From NCBI GenBank assembly GCA_022828595.1, contig JAKGHH010000004.1, positions 51,386,922-51,450,921 on the forward strand: a stretch of DNA of 64,000 nucleotides, given 5' to 3'. Below the pieces are notes generated by a model. That model ran no database searches, had not been told where the DNA came from, and worked only from the letters and a program-made list of their open reading frames with translations. This document shows positions 35,401-45,834 of the stretch, piece by piece; position 1 is the stretch's first letter, and the number at the start of each line of letters is the position of its first letter. The DNA is from Nelumbo lutea. Taxonomy: Eukaryota > Streptophyta > Magnoliopsida > Proteales > Nelumbonaceae. The position numbers and the translations under genes were made by a program.

Positions 35401-38400
35401 CATTTCCAAACGCAACCGAATGGTTTCAAATACATGTGTGCCCTTAAGCATATTAACAAATGAAATTTATACAAATGCTTCTATACTGCAATTGTGAATC
35501 AGTTGGATTTTATGAGCCACTTCAACCCAAAATCCAATTAAGACTGACATGGCCCGTCCCTAACCTGATGGGTCGGTTCAATATGGGTTTCACTTAACCC
35601 GATCCATGATATGGGTATTTAAAAAATAGGGGGTTTGTCTTTCAAAAGAGTTAATCATTTAATACCCTTTTTTTTTTTAGTTAAATAAGGTTAAGACTCC
35701 CATTTTCTGATTTTCATCATAAATAAGATTCCATTCTCAAATATATGGCACAGAATAAAATAAATAAAAGTGTGACCCATGCATGTCCACCTAAAGAAGG
35801 AAAAGAAGACAAATGGAGGGTGATAAGTTTTAGTCAACATAGGTTGTGTTGCGCCTCGTTGACACTATCGTTTTCAAAAAAAAAAAAATAAAAAAAAAAA
35901 AAAACTGGATCTGTCCGGAACCAGAACCAAATGGCTCCATGGTTTTCAAAACCAGACTAGACCGGATGGTTGGACTGGAAAAACCGGAAATCGGTCAGAT
36001 GATCAGTTTCATTTTACCCCAGAACATTTTATTTTGCCAAAAACCGTTGATTTGGTCAATAAACAGCTGATCTAAGCAGTCAAACCATTCAAACCGTTTG
36101 AACCATCAAACACTGTAAGCCGTTTTTTGTTTTTTGTTTTTGTCAGAATGGGTTATCTATTCGGTTTGAATGGTGACACCATTCAAACCGAGAACCAGAC
36201 CCCTGACCACTTCATCGTCCAGTTCAATTTTAAAAACCTTGGATGGCTCAAATGGAAAACCAATCAACAAGACCAAATAAGAAAATAAGGGTGTAAATCA
36301 GGTTGGCCCAAATTAACATTTTACACTAGTTCGATCCGTTTCGAGCCTATACAAATCTTGACAAAAGTCTAACTTTAGCCTGTCCAAGTTTCACCCTAAA
36401 AAAAGGTAAATAAACAAAAGGAGTATGAAAATATACACTAAATTCAATCCGATTATTTCAAATTTAAGTTGATTTAGTGTATAAATTAAATACATAATCA
36501 TACAAAGTTTATCATTAATAAATTCATTATTTCATATTTATATAAATTTGTTTTTATGTATGATTGAAAAGGTAATTACTTTATGCTCAATTTGAGAAGA
36601 GTGAAAAGTCCAATCTAAGGATTTTTGGTAGGCCTATTGAACTTGGATGTAGCAAGATCTAATCTGAATCTAATCACGTTACGGCCCTATTTATTTTTTA
36701 ATTTGTGTGTAGGTAAATCGAACTTTTTTTATTCTGTGGTTCAGCTAAAAAATAACTTTTTTTGGTTAAGATTTTTTAGTAGTTTCTTCAAAGCAGTTCA
36801 GTGAAAGCTTTTCAATCATAGCTTCAGCCTTTCCAAACAGGCCCTAAATCATTCAAACAAATCACTTGATTGGATTATTCCCTGTTGCTATACTCATATG
36901 ATAGGACTCACTGTGCTCACCATGTGTGCCTACCTAAGGGTCCAGTCCAAAATCAATTTAGACGGATTGGATGAACCAACAAGACATATTGGATTGGATC
37001 AATCCAGTCCAAAATATTTATTAGATTGGAGTGGACCTGGTCCATCTATAACAAATTTATATTGGATTGGGTTGTTAGGTTAAGCCAATATCTAGTCTAT
37101 TGATATAAGATAAGAATATATGTGTTAATGAACTGGGTTTGGGTTGAAACCAATATAAATCAAAATGCATTTGAACAGATAGGACTGGATCGATCCAAAA
37201 CATTCACCAGATTGGATTGAACCTGGTCCATTTATAATGGACTCACATTGGACTGAATTAGATTGGACCAAATCCAGTCCAATTAACACCCCAGCCTACC
37301 TGATCCGGACTGTTCATAAGAGTGACATTAACATTACACTACTATTACATAATCATTAAAGTTACTAAGAGTGCAAAACTCATCCACTCAGAAGGAGATT
37401 GGCTTTACTGAGAAAAAAAAAGAGCATTGAACTCTTTCTTTATTATTGGGAAAAAACCTCCTTTTTTCCATATAAAAAGAAAGGAAAGAACAATTACAAA
37501 ACTAGAGCTGCAAAAAGATCGAACCAGATGGGACATAGATTGATTTAAATTTGATTGGTTTACATTTGAATTTGGGGTAAATTATTGAAATCTCTCTTGA
37601 AGTTTGGTAATTGTAATCGTCTCACCTGAATTTTATGACATGGTTGTAAGTAAACCCTTTTTGTCAGAATCTTCCAAAAAGAGGCATGAAAATGTCAGAA
37701 ATACTTGTGCAGTTATTATTGAGGTTAATTTCTATAGAAAAAAATACAAACTTTATGAAAACAAGAAGAAAAGAGAATTTAAAGTTGTATCTTTACCTTT
37801 GAGTGATCAATATGAAGGGCAAATTTAGAAAGTAAATTAATTTCAGAAAAGAGATTGGAGGAGTTGGAGGCAAATTTGGTCAAAGTTACTATATGGGTGT
37901 TTTGGATATTTCTATGCTTCTTTTTAGAGGATTCTAACAAAAAGGACGTAGTTACAACTATGTCATAAAGTTCAGGGGAGGTGATTGCAATTACCAAACT
38001 TTAGGGGAGGCTTCCACAATAACAAGAAACTTCAAGAGAGGTTTTCGGCAATTTACCCTTGATTTTAAAATGCATTTCATCAATAAATTTATATCAGAAT
38101 CTGAAATGCAATCAAATATTGAATATTATAAATAAACTAAAGTAAAATGATCAAAATAGTATTTAGTGTTAAGGAAATGAATTAAAAATGACTTTGATAT
38201 TATATTTTTATTTTGTGGACAAAATTAATTGAAAACTACTTATAAAAAACTTAGTAAAAGGGCTACAAGGGGCTGAGTACATGAGTCCTATTTTGTCATT
38301 CTGTTCTCTTTAATATCATAACCATTGTTAACAAAACACAACATTTAAATCAATTTTACTAATAAATCAATTTTACTAATAGATATAATATAAATTTTAA

Positions 38401-38924
38401 ATATTAAATCAAAATAAATTGAATCATATTGATTCAATTATAAATGAATCGAATTCAAATTCAGACAATGGATTAGTACTGATTGCAGCCCTATACCAAA
38501 CGTCTCCAAACCACTTCTCCTTTTCCTAACCGAAAAAGCTTAAACATTCAAAAACCACACTGCCAAGCAAAGCCAAAATGGAAACTCTATAAGCTTGACA
38601 AGAAGGAAAAGGGATACATTAATCTCTCACTTAGCATTATTTATTGACAAATGACAACCACCGACGAACTCACAATTTTCCTATTTTCTTCTTTTGCAAT
38701 GAAAATGACCACCCAACCACAGACAACACTATAATTTCCTCCTTAAAAGATTATTCACAAATAATGTTTCCTGATATAGTCAAATTGGGTTTCTTACTTT
38801 CTTTGTAAACGTTGAAAACACTTCTGCCTCTAATCAAAATCACTAGTACGGACAGATTCCATGAACAATAGATGGTTGTTCTTTTATCCTAATAAGAATG
38901 TATCTACATTTAATATATAGAGAG

Positions 38925-38987
<63 letters not shown>

Positions 38988-39889
38988 AGGCTGTATTTGG
39001 TTGCAATGCAAATAAATTTGCACTGATGTAAAATTATGGCAATGCAAATGATTTGGGTGTAAATTCTGATCTATTTTTGCTTCAAAGTTTAACTTATCTT
39101 GTTTAAGTAAATTAAGACATGAAGCAGAATAAAATAAAGGGATTTTTGGACTGTTAATCCCCCTCAGAATTTTTTTTTTTGCAGCCCTCTCCTAGTCTAC
39201 TAGTAAGCCCCCCTATAAACCACATCCTACCCGAATTTTGCATCAATCCATGGACAGGATTCAATTCACCCCTAGGAAATTCTAGCTCCACCCAAGGGTG
39301 GACTGAATCATAAAAGCCCCTAAAATAAAACCCAAAACAAAATTTAAATGAGAATTTGGATTTTTTTTTCATTTGCATTAGTACAAATAAAATTGCACTG
39401 CAAACAAACACAGCCTAAATTTCAAATTACTTCATGACTATTATTGGGAGGGCCATTTCTTGGTGCAGTGGTAAAATCTCAGGCTGATATGGCAAGAATA
39501 ACAACACATGGTCGAATCTGAGATCATCCAACCAAGATTTTCAGGAAAAAATAAATTAAACTTTGACTGAAATAAATCATTAAATCCATAGGATATATTT
39601 TTTTATGTTACATGATCCGAAACCGAAATCTCACACAAATTTATCAGCATTCTGATTAGAACCATGGCAGAATTCAGTGTACGCAGACACAAGAAAAGAG
39701 AACAATGGAAAAGTTTAATTACCCCATCTGAGGTGTGAGACCAACGCCATTATCCATCAGCTTCCTTTTTATCTCCTCTCTTTGTCCAAGGTTACTTACA
39801 GGAGCTGCTCCAGCAGTGACAATGGCTATGAAGAAGAGGAAAATGCAGACCAGCCTAAGGAAAGCCAAGACCGATGGAGCCATGGCCAT
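29413..39889 (-). CDS. AGAL: Alpha-galactosidase (GH27), 15 coding exons
   Basis: Hydrolyses terminal alpha-galactose from raffinose-family sugars, galactomannan or galactolipid; enters the secretory pathway (apoplast or vacuole). Coding exons on the minus strand: 39889-39723, 34112-34054, 33914-33858, 33735-33701, 33087-32984, 32763-32688, 32573-32515, 32387-32322, 31747-31664, 31349-31285, 31195-31113, 31002-30912, 30818-30769, 29870-29730, 29511-29413. All introns are GT/AG, phases agree, and the sum is 1236 nt (411 residues). Residues 5-27 are a hydrophobic signal peptide. Motifs in order: [58 protein letters not shown] with nucleophile D174, [32 protein letters not shown] (holding the acid/base aspartate, 258-264), [23 protein letters not shown]. 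Length matches plant AGALs (about 380-420). Two in-frame ATGs (39889, 39883) could start it. DSMG replaces the commoner DSQG or DSEG at the exon 4/5 join. Intron 1 is 5.6 kb and full of MITEs. Confidence 0.95.
29585..29702. mobile_element. Tourist-like MITE, GGCTCAGTTTGGAA family, in AGAL intron 14
   Basis: 118 bp. Left AGCTCAGTTTTGAAGGAGTA and, inverted from the right, GGCTCAGTTTGGAAGGAGGT, flanked by TAA on both sides (29582-29584 and 29703-29705). The 3-bp TAA duplication is typical of PIF/Harbinger-derived MITEs. Confidence 0.82.
30230..30345 (-). mobile_element. Au-type SINE fragment in AGAL intron 13
   Basis: On the minus strand, GGGCCTTGTCACAACAGTTA resembles the A-box part of plant Au SINEs, CCATTGCGACCTGGATGACC leads into the B-box-like GGTTCAAATATT, and AACAGCCTCCCTGTATGTGC with GGTAAGGCTG follows. 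This order is characteristic of the tRNA-derived Au SINE family. The 3' part continues weakly towards 30060. Confidence 0.72.
30366..30700. mobile_element. MITE, GGTGTCAATGGACC family, in AGAL intron 13
   Basis: TAAGGGTGTCAATGGACCGG (30367) and TATAGGTGTCAATGGACCAG (30587) begin two related halves with repeated TTGGATTGGA and GGTCCATT words. The same two-part arrangement recurs at about 36935-37295 in intron 1, and a decayed part is at 32800-32925. Exact ends and the target duplication are not resolved. Confidence 0.6.
32207..32296. mobile_element. Tourist-like MITE, GGCTCAGTTTGGAA family, in AGAL intron 8
   Basis: Left GGTTCAGATTGGAAGGAGTG, right (inverted) CTCAGTTTGGAAAGAGTGCA, preceded by TTA. 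About 90 bp, the shortest copy in the window, only about 25 bp from exon 8. Confidence 0.65.
32800..32925. repeat. Fragment of the GGACC-rich MITE family in AGAL intron 5
   Basis: Contains GGACCAAGTCCAATCCGATC and TTTGGACCAGTCCAATTCAA, matching the subterminal words of 30366-30700 and 36935-37295. Ends not resolved. Confidence 0.45.
33395..33640. repeat. Tourist-like MITE remnant in AGAL intron 4
   Basis: GGGCCTGTTTGTTTTTCCGG and following AAGTAAGCAATTTATCC words resemble the element at 15947-16297. The right end is unclear. Confidence 0.4.
35106..35420. mobile_element. Tourist-like MITE in AGAL intron 1 (GCATTTGGAAATGATGCAAA ends)
   Basis: Left GCTGCATTTGGAAATGATGC with AGAGTGTAAATC. Right, inverted, GGTTGCGTTTGGAAATGTGA with ATGTAAATATA. 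The element at 38989-39415 has similar terminal words. Target duplication not resolved. Confidence 0.5.
35938..36241. mobile_element. MITE of the CA(A/T)GGTTTT-AAAAC family in AGAL intron 1
   Basis: 304 bp with ends CATGGTTTTCAAAACC and, inverted, CAAGGTTTTTAAAATTG. Flanking 8-mers AATGGCTC (35930-35937) and GATGGCTC (36242-36249) match at 7 of 8, consistent with a hAT origin. The interior is rich in GGTTTGAA/TTCAAACC inverted words. Confidence 0.85.
36935..37295. mobile_element. MITE, GGTGTCAATGGACC family, copy in AGAL intron 1
   Basis: Shares with 30366-30700 the order AAATCAATTT, GGATGAACCAACAAGACATA, then AAGAATATATGTGTTAATGA and a second half with TTGGATTGAACCTGGTCC. It ends GTCCAATTAACACCCC, the inverse of GGTGTCAATGGAC-like starts. 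Confidence 0.6.
37574..38058. mobile_element. Foldback-like element with about 150-bp inverted repeats in AGAL intron 1
   Basis: The left arm starts GGGGTAAATTATTGAAA and includes TTTATGACATGGTTGTAAGT and TTTTTGTCAGAATCTTCCAA. The right arm, inverted, starts AAGGGTAAATTGCCGAAAAC and includes TTTATGACATAGTTGTAACT and TTTTTGTTAGAATCCTCTAA. The arms are colinear over about 150 bp, with one insertion of about 30 bp in the right arm. Long TIRs suggest a Mutator-like or foldback origin. A target duplication of 9 bp is only suggestive. Confidence 0.75.
38927..38986. repeat. (TA)n microsatellite in AGAL intron 1
   Basis: A TA run of about 60 bp directly abutting the MITE at 38989. Confidence 0.95.
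38989..39415. mobile_element. Tourist-like MITE, 427 bp, in AGAL intron 1
   Basis: Left GGCTGTATTTGGTTGCAATG with AAATTTGCACT; right, inverted, GGCTGTGTTTGTTTGCAGTG with AATTTTATTTGTACT. Flanks TGA and TAA are close to the 3-bp TWA duplication of Harbinger-type elements. Confidence 0.78.
39450..39545 (+). mobile_element. tRNA-derived SINE fragment in AGAL intron 1
   Basis: GGGCCATTTCTTGGTGCAGT with GGTAAAATCTCAGG fits a degenerate A box, and CATGGTCGAATCTGAGATC fits a B box about 45 bp on. The spacing is that of tRNA-like SINE heads. No A-rich tail was clearly seen. Confidence 0.45.
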
Positions 39890-39945
39890 TAAAGGCAAAA
39901 GTAAGGAAGGAGAGAGAGAAAGATGTGAGGATTCTAATGCTTGTT

Positions 39946-39962
39946 GCTATTATATAGGGAAT
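39946..39962 (-). promoter_or_regulatory. AGAL TATA box
   Basis: On the minus strand CCCTATATAATAGC holds TATATAATA (plus 39948-39956), about 60-65 nt upstream of the start codon at 39889. It predicts a short leader with its start near plus 39920. Confidence 0.6.
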
Positions 39963-40019
39963 GTGGGTGGAGGAAAGAGAGTTTTTCAGTGGGTGGGGTG
40001 GTGGAGTTTTAACAGTGCT

Positions 40020-41564
40020 TCTGTTCAAAGCCTTTGTATGTAATTAATTTAATTGTTTTTTTTTGGATGGTTCATGGTTGATGAGAAAACCAACAAAGAA
40101 AGACTTCATTTTTGGGCAAGCTGGGATTTGAGAATAGAGACCCTCTCTTGCAAGTTATATTGTCTCATAGTAGTCAATTAACATCCGTCACCCAGAAGAC
40201 GGATATATGTGACTTCTCTCCCTCTCACTCTTTCAACTACATGTACACCACAAATATTTATTCAATGAACATATGGAATTACATGGATAATCTAAATATA
40301 ATTTAGGATGTAGTTAGGGGGGTGTGCTAAAATGAATGTTTTTGTTTTTTATTTTTTATTTTTTTTTAAAACAAAAACAATTGCCATGTCAGCAAAAACA
40401 CCTAACCCAAGACCCCTCAAATGGGTGCAATTTGCTGGGCGGTGTCATTTTGATCTGATAAACTTAGATTTGGTTTGATAGAAAATAAGAAAGAAACAGA
40501 AAGTTAGGGGAAGTTCTTAAGAAATTTTGTGAAGTTACTTAATAACTTTTTCTTAATTTTTATTTTCCTCATATTTTCTATTAAACCAAACACAGCCTGT
40601 TCAAACTTGCAGAATGACAGCCTCTCCGCATTGTGAATACTAATGGGTAGGACTATCTAGCAATTGGTGGGTTTGGGTTGGGTTGAGTTTGAACCCAATC
40701 CATTTAACCCACCAACCCGTTAATGACCCATTTAAATAAAATTAAATGGTTTCAATCCAAACCCACCATAGACCATGTAGTTTTATGAAACTTGCTTAAA
40801 AGTAAAAATCAATTTAATTTTGTCAACTTGGTTAGATATTGTTTAATGATTAAAATGATTGTCTTACATAACTATATTCTAGGTTCAAATCATATCACCT
40901 ACACATAATATACCATTTGAGCAAATGACTTCAGAGAGAGCATAACAGATAGGTCAATCCTTTCTAGCCTATAAAGGCAGCTAAATTGCATGGGAATTAT
41001 TTGAGACATAAGATAGTGACATACATAGACAGGCCTCTAACACTTGGTGCCTTTGTATGTCCAAAGCAAGATTGGTTATATCTATTTTAGGTGTTTGCAT
41101 GATACCTATATATTCAGATTGTAGTTCTAGAGGTGTTTTTCATTTAAGGCCAATGAACAACCTAGGTCCTTGGCTGCGGGTTGAGACACCACCCTTCAGG
41201 GAGTACTGACATGCATCATCTGATTTTTGAAATGGAAGAATAAAGAGAAGACAGGAATCTGAACAAAGAAGACAAAAGGGAAGAAGAAGAGAGAAGGTGC
41301 TTGAACTCCTGCCATGGAAGCCCTAGAGGCATAAGGTGGGAAATGGATCGATCACTCCTCGAAGTCAGTTAGTTAGAAGGTCATAATTAATTGTAGAAAG
41401 CTTAGTGATAATGTGGGCCAATCCCTCATAGCTCTAGAGGGTTAGATAGTGTTGGGGCTGAGGAACACCGAACACCTAGAGGGAGAGCCCTAATCATGAA
41501 GATTTGCAACAACAGGTGGAGCGTATTTTAAGTTAGTTTAGAAGGGAAATAGGACCTCTCCTAG
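40020..41564. other. AGAL upstream flank, MITE remnants
   Basis: Contains a small MITE-like inverted repeat at about 40471-40595 (TTTGGTTTGATAGAAAATAA against TTATTTTCCTCATATTTTCTATTAAACCAAA) and a CCAACC/GGTTGG-rich fragment at 40655-40800. Nothing coding was recognised. Confidence 0.45.
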
Positions 41565-42291
41565 TAGGGCTGTTCATAAGAAGGCCCAACCCAATCAAAC
41601 CGACCAACCCGGACCAATCCAACCCGATTCGACTGGGTTTTCATCAGCATCGGTCGGTTTTGGGTTGGGCAAATTTATAAACCGAAATATCGGCTCAGTT
41701 TCGATTTTCTTGTGTAAAAACCGAAACCGACTCGAAACCGAACCAAATTAGTCTTCTACTAGAACTAGAACAGCCCTATCTTCTAGTTCCTACTTAACTA
41801 AATTATATCTATCCTAGTTTCTATAGTCTTTTACACCAAATAGGCAATTACAATTAGAACTAGGTGTCTTCTTTTACCTAGATTAGAATTTAGAAAGTTT
41901 CTTTAAATATAAATATTTCAGCCTTCTTTCTATAAAACAGTTTGACTTTCTATTTTATTGTCTTATTGAATATTGATAACTTTTGTCTTTTGTCTTATTG
42001 AATACTGATAACTTTTGTCTTCTATAAAACAGTTTTGTCTTTTGTCTTATTGAATACAAAAGATTTTTGAGTGGAATAGCGGTTAGTAAGGTTGGCACAG
42101 GACCAAATGTGAGACAAGTTTCAGAAATAAAGTTTGACTACAGGAGCAAAACCGAAACCGACTCAAACCGACTAGGTCGGTTTTGCCTATCAGTGGGTCG
42201 ATTTTGGTTTCCACCTCAGGTAACCCGACTAGGTCGGGTCAGTTGGGAAAATCCTAGTAAACTGACCCAACCCGACCCGTATACAGCCCTA
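41565..42291. mobile_element. hAT-type MITE, 727 bp, perfect 8-bp TSD
   Basis: TIRs TAGGGCTGTTCATAAG and, inverted, TAGGGCTGTATACGGG. The duplication TCTCCTAG is exact (41557-41564 and 42292-42299). Subterminal inverted words AAACCGAAACCGACT and AACCCGAC are abundant. The interior holds a short direct repeat of TTATTGAATA(T/C)TGATAACTTTTGTC near 41960-42060. Confidence 0.92.
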
Positions 42292-42299
42292 TCTCCTAG

Positions 42300-42765
42300 T
42301 TAGTGGACCTCAGTTAGGTTTGTTCTCTTCTTCCCTAGGACTCCTACCGAGCAATAGGACTAGATCCTCGATTAACCTAAATGTTGGCATGCGTTCCTAG
42401 TTAGGTGGTAATGTGGGTCAGACCCTCGGGTCGGGCTATTCTAGGAGTAGGGGGTCAGGTTTGGGTTTGGGTACAAAAGGACCAAAGCGACTTTTTGAGG
42501 AAGAGGATTTGGACCTTTGGGGTCAAAAAGTGGAGAACCCCAAGATAACCATCCACATCTACCCATAGTCATCATATCTAAGAACCAAAAGAATTGGGAA
42601 CATGAGAGTGAGTGAAGTAATCATCCTCATGGAGTGGCGTGTGAGGTGTAAAATAGAAAAATGATTTCAAATAATTTTGATAGTTTTGTTAACATATTTT
42701 TTTGAAAACTAAAGTCTTGACTCAAAAGATAAATTAGATCCAAAGGCAAATCAAATACTCAAATC
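42300..42765. other. Non-coding spacer
   Basis: No ORF or repeat recognised. Confidence 0.4.
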
Positions 42766-43013
42766 CAAGGTTTTTAAAACTGAATCGGGCAATGAACCGG
42801 TTAAGGGTCTGATTGTTCGAATTGAATAAACGACCCGTTCTGACAAAAAATTAAAAAAATGGCCAAAATTGTTGGACAGTTTGACCACCTGGGTCAGCAG
42901 TTTGTTGACCAAATCAACGATTTTTGACAAAATAACAATTCTAGGGTAAAATGGAACCGGTCACCAGTTTTTCTAGTCTGACCGTCCAGTCCGGTCCAGT
43001 TTTGAAAACCATG
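42766..43013. mobile_element. MITE of the CA(A/T)GGTTTT-AAAAC family, perfect TSD
   Basis: 248 bp, ends CAAGGTTTTTAAAACTGAA and, inverted, CATGGTTTTCAAAACTGGA. The duplication CTCAAATC is exact (42758-42765 and 43014-43021). Confidence 0.9.
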
Positions 43014-43319
43014 CTCAAATCTAGACCAATTTCCTCCTAATTGATTGATTTGTTTTTGAAATCGGGGATTGATCTAAGAGATGTGGATAAGTCGAATAGA
43101 TATATCATAACCAAAATCCAGGGCACTCATAGTTTTTTATTTATGTTTATAGAGAACCTAACAAAAGATGGAAAGTTTCATTCTAGAGAGAGCTTTCTTA
43201 GTTATTCTAGACTTGCATGGAGTAATAGGAAAATGCTGCGTGATTCTAGGAGATTTAAATGTGGATTCCGACATTACTTGTGAAGAAATGGTAGAGGACA
43301 ATAAAGTATATGTTTGGCA

Positions 43320-43726
43320 TCGATGATGCAGATACAACACTGTTTTCTCAGAAAACTGTACTGCTGATGTGTGGATTGGAAGCACCATTTTTTGAGAAAA
43401 TGGTATCTTGTTTGGAAACGTTGCTGCAAGGTAGGAAGTTTCCTAGAGCAACAACAATGTTTTCTCTTTGGTACCAATGCTCCAGGAAACGTTTTCAGCA
43501 CTGGTACTTATTATCCAGTGCCACATCATGTCCTTGTCACTGCCACCACATGTCCCTATTGGCAACAACAAACTGCAACTTTAGGAAATGCCAAATTCAG
43601 CGTTGCTCCAAGCCACGCCTTCTCGATTTCCATGGCATGGCTTGGAGAGCCATTTTTTTATGGAAAAATGGTTCCGAACAAATAGACGTTCCTTGGAGCA
43701 CCATTTTTTCTAACATGGTGCTGATG
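43320..43726. repeat. Non-coding block with a series of short hairpins
   Basis: Several perfect short palindromes occur close together: GTTTTCTCAGAAAAC (43339), ACCATTTTTTGAGAAAATGGT (about 43384), CACTGGTACTTATTATCCAGTG (about 43498), CCATTTTTTTATGGAAAAATGG (about 43651) and GCACCATTTTTTCTAACATGGTGC (about 43698). TGCTGATGTG occurs near each end (43363 and 43719). The block directly abuts the copia LTR at 43727. No coding function is apparent. Confidence 0.5.
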
Positions 43727-45004
43727 TGAAAGGATGGGATATCCATCACATGGACACCGAAGTCTTGCGGAAAGGACTGTGCGAATTTCAAAAAAAAATT
43801 TCTCCCGTCTTTGTAGGGAATCAAATTCCCTATTTTAGAAAAACATATTTTTCAAGGATCAATCTTGAACCATGAACCAAACCAGATCTGAACCAAAAGG
43901 AGTAGGAGGGAGGATGTACCTGATATAGAGAATTAGTATCTCCCAATAGAGGTATTCATGCCCAAGGGAGGATCCAAAAACTGCTCCCACTGAAAATGGT
44001 GCAGTGCAGGATGGAGCAGAATCAATAATGTTTTTCAAAAGAACTTGATCCTTCGCAAGAATCAACTGAATGGCTTGTGAGTATAGCTCCAATCAATCTT
44101 TTTCCAAAAGAATGGTATCAAGATCAGATCTTGATTTTTTCGAAGAACTGGAGATCAAACTAAAGGTAATGGCGGCAGTAGGAAGGAGGCGGCAAGAGAG
44201 ATTTTGCAGAGGTTGCAGAAATCTCTCTTCTGCGATTTCAGCTCTAAAGACAAGAGTCTTAGGTTGCATGTCTAAAGTCTGTCGCCCTCTCCTCCTTTTA
44301 TAGATTTAAAGGGATCAGCTCCTAATCCTATTAGGATCTGCTGATCCAAATTATATTTGGATTAGAAGCCCCTTTAAGTGATAAGGGAGAACCCTTATCT
44401 TATCTGCAGATTAGATCAATCATCTCTTAATCTAATTAGGAGGCTTCTAAATCTAAATCTCTCTAAGTGGATAGGGTTTAGGTTCAATCCTATCAGCTGA
44501 TCCATCTCAGAAATCGCCCCCTTTAATTGACTGATCAAATCAGCCTAGTTCGAAATGGGCTTAAGGCCCATTTAAGGTTATGTACTCACTTAGCCTTCCA
44601 AACTGCTGCCTAGTTGGGCTTCCTTGTATGGCGTGGGACCCAAACATTGATCTACACATCAGCCACATGGGTTCAGCCCAGCCTTTGTTACAAGGCCTGT
44701 CCGAATACACTGTTATGGACAGTGCACCCCTTGAAACCCATCTTATGGGCTCTATGGGCCCAACACTTAACCTAAGTGGTCCCTGGGCCAAGCCACCTCG
44801 TAACACCCAAAGATTGTGGGCAGATGCAAGATTAGCCTATCAGGTATTATCCTCAATGGTCTTACACTTAACCTCTCAGCCCATAATGATCAAACACTGC
44901 CCGACAAGGGAGGACCTCTCCCTCGACTGCAAGGAACAGTGTTGCACTCTCTGATTACATGGATCCCGGGAATTAAAACCTTTTGCAAATCATTTCCAAA
45001 CCAT

Positions 45005-45071
<67 letters not shown>

Positions 45072-45706
45072 TTATATAAATATATTTTGCAAAACAAAAT
45101 CTCAACAATTGAAATCGGCTACCGGCAGTCTTGGTTTCCATCAGAGAGAGTGCATCCCCGATCATTACCTTTGTCTGACAAAGGGGCTAATCCTGTCACT
45201 ATGATCACCCACTTAGATGAATTCTCAGACTATCCCAACATACCCAGGTTTTGACCCCCGCTAAGAATTTCACTGATTGGTACATCAAAGACAGCCCAAT
45301 CCGACACCTAGTGTAGTATCATAATCGAGTCTAAGGGTCAGGTGTAACTTTCTAGTTTTGCCCATCTATCTCCAAGGTCCAGGGCAATACTGGAAATCTG
45401 GTCCGGTTCAAAGGTTCTATTAATCCTACACTGCATGTGTTTCGGGTCTCACCCTGGTGGCTGAGACAAGCCACCCCAATAGTTGGCAGCACACCAGTGT
45501 CAGCCTTGGTAGGATAAATCTCCCCAGACTTACCCAATGGCTGTGAACATTCTAAACTAACACAAGTCTCATTAAGTGTCCAGTTTAAGGGTATTACATA
45601 GAAACACACCACAGGAACATGAATCAAATGTGTACTTTATTCATTCACAATAAATTCATAATGTACATATTTCTGATTGAAGATAAGGGCATACAACTAT
45701 CTAATA
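43727..45706 (-). repeat. Copia A 3' LTR, 1980 bp
   Basis: On the minus strand it starts TATTAGATAGTTGTATG (TG decayed to TA), just after a purine tract AAGTGGGAG, and ends CATCCTTTCA. It matches the copia B LTR (57640-59661). A TATA-like CTATAAAAGG lies at about 44300 (minus). A TA run at 45007-45070 sits inside. Confidence 0.85.
45007..45070. repeat. (TA)n microsatellite in copia A LTR
   Basis: A TA run of about 64 bp. The corresponding part of the copia B LTR (58255-58280) has only a short TA tract, so it expanded after the copies separated. Confidence 0.95.
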
Positions 45707-45834
45707 GCTCCCACTTGCACTTAAGTCCAATCTGGTATAAGCCGGAGTCCCATACTTTCGACGTGTTTCTCAAACACTTTTTGTGTCAGTGGCTTAGTCA
45801 ATGGGTCTGCTACATTCTCCGCTGATGCTACATT

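Noticed and set aside
37604..37997. Two similar short ORFs on opposite strands in alpha-galactosidase intron 1
   Set aside because: They are mirror images of each other because they lie in the two arms of the foldback element.
43310..43729. A 139-codon frame in the hairpin block
   Set aside because: Overlapping frames on both strands are equally long, there is no domain, and the DNA is built of short palindromes. It is unlikely to be coding.
44816..45165. Frames with long Ile-Tyr repeats on both strands
   Set aside because: They are translations of the TA microsatellite in the copia A LTR.
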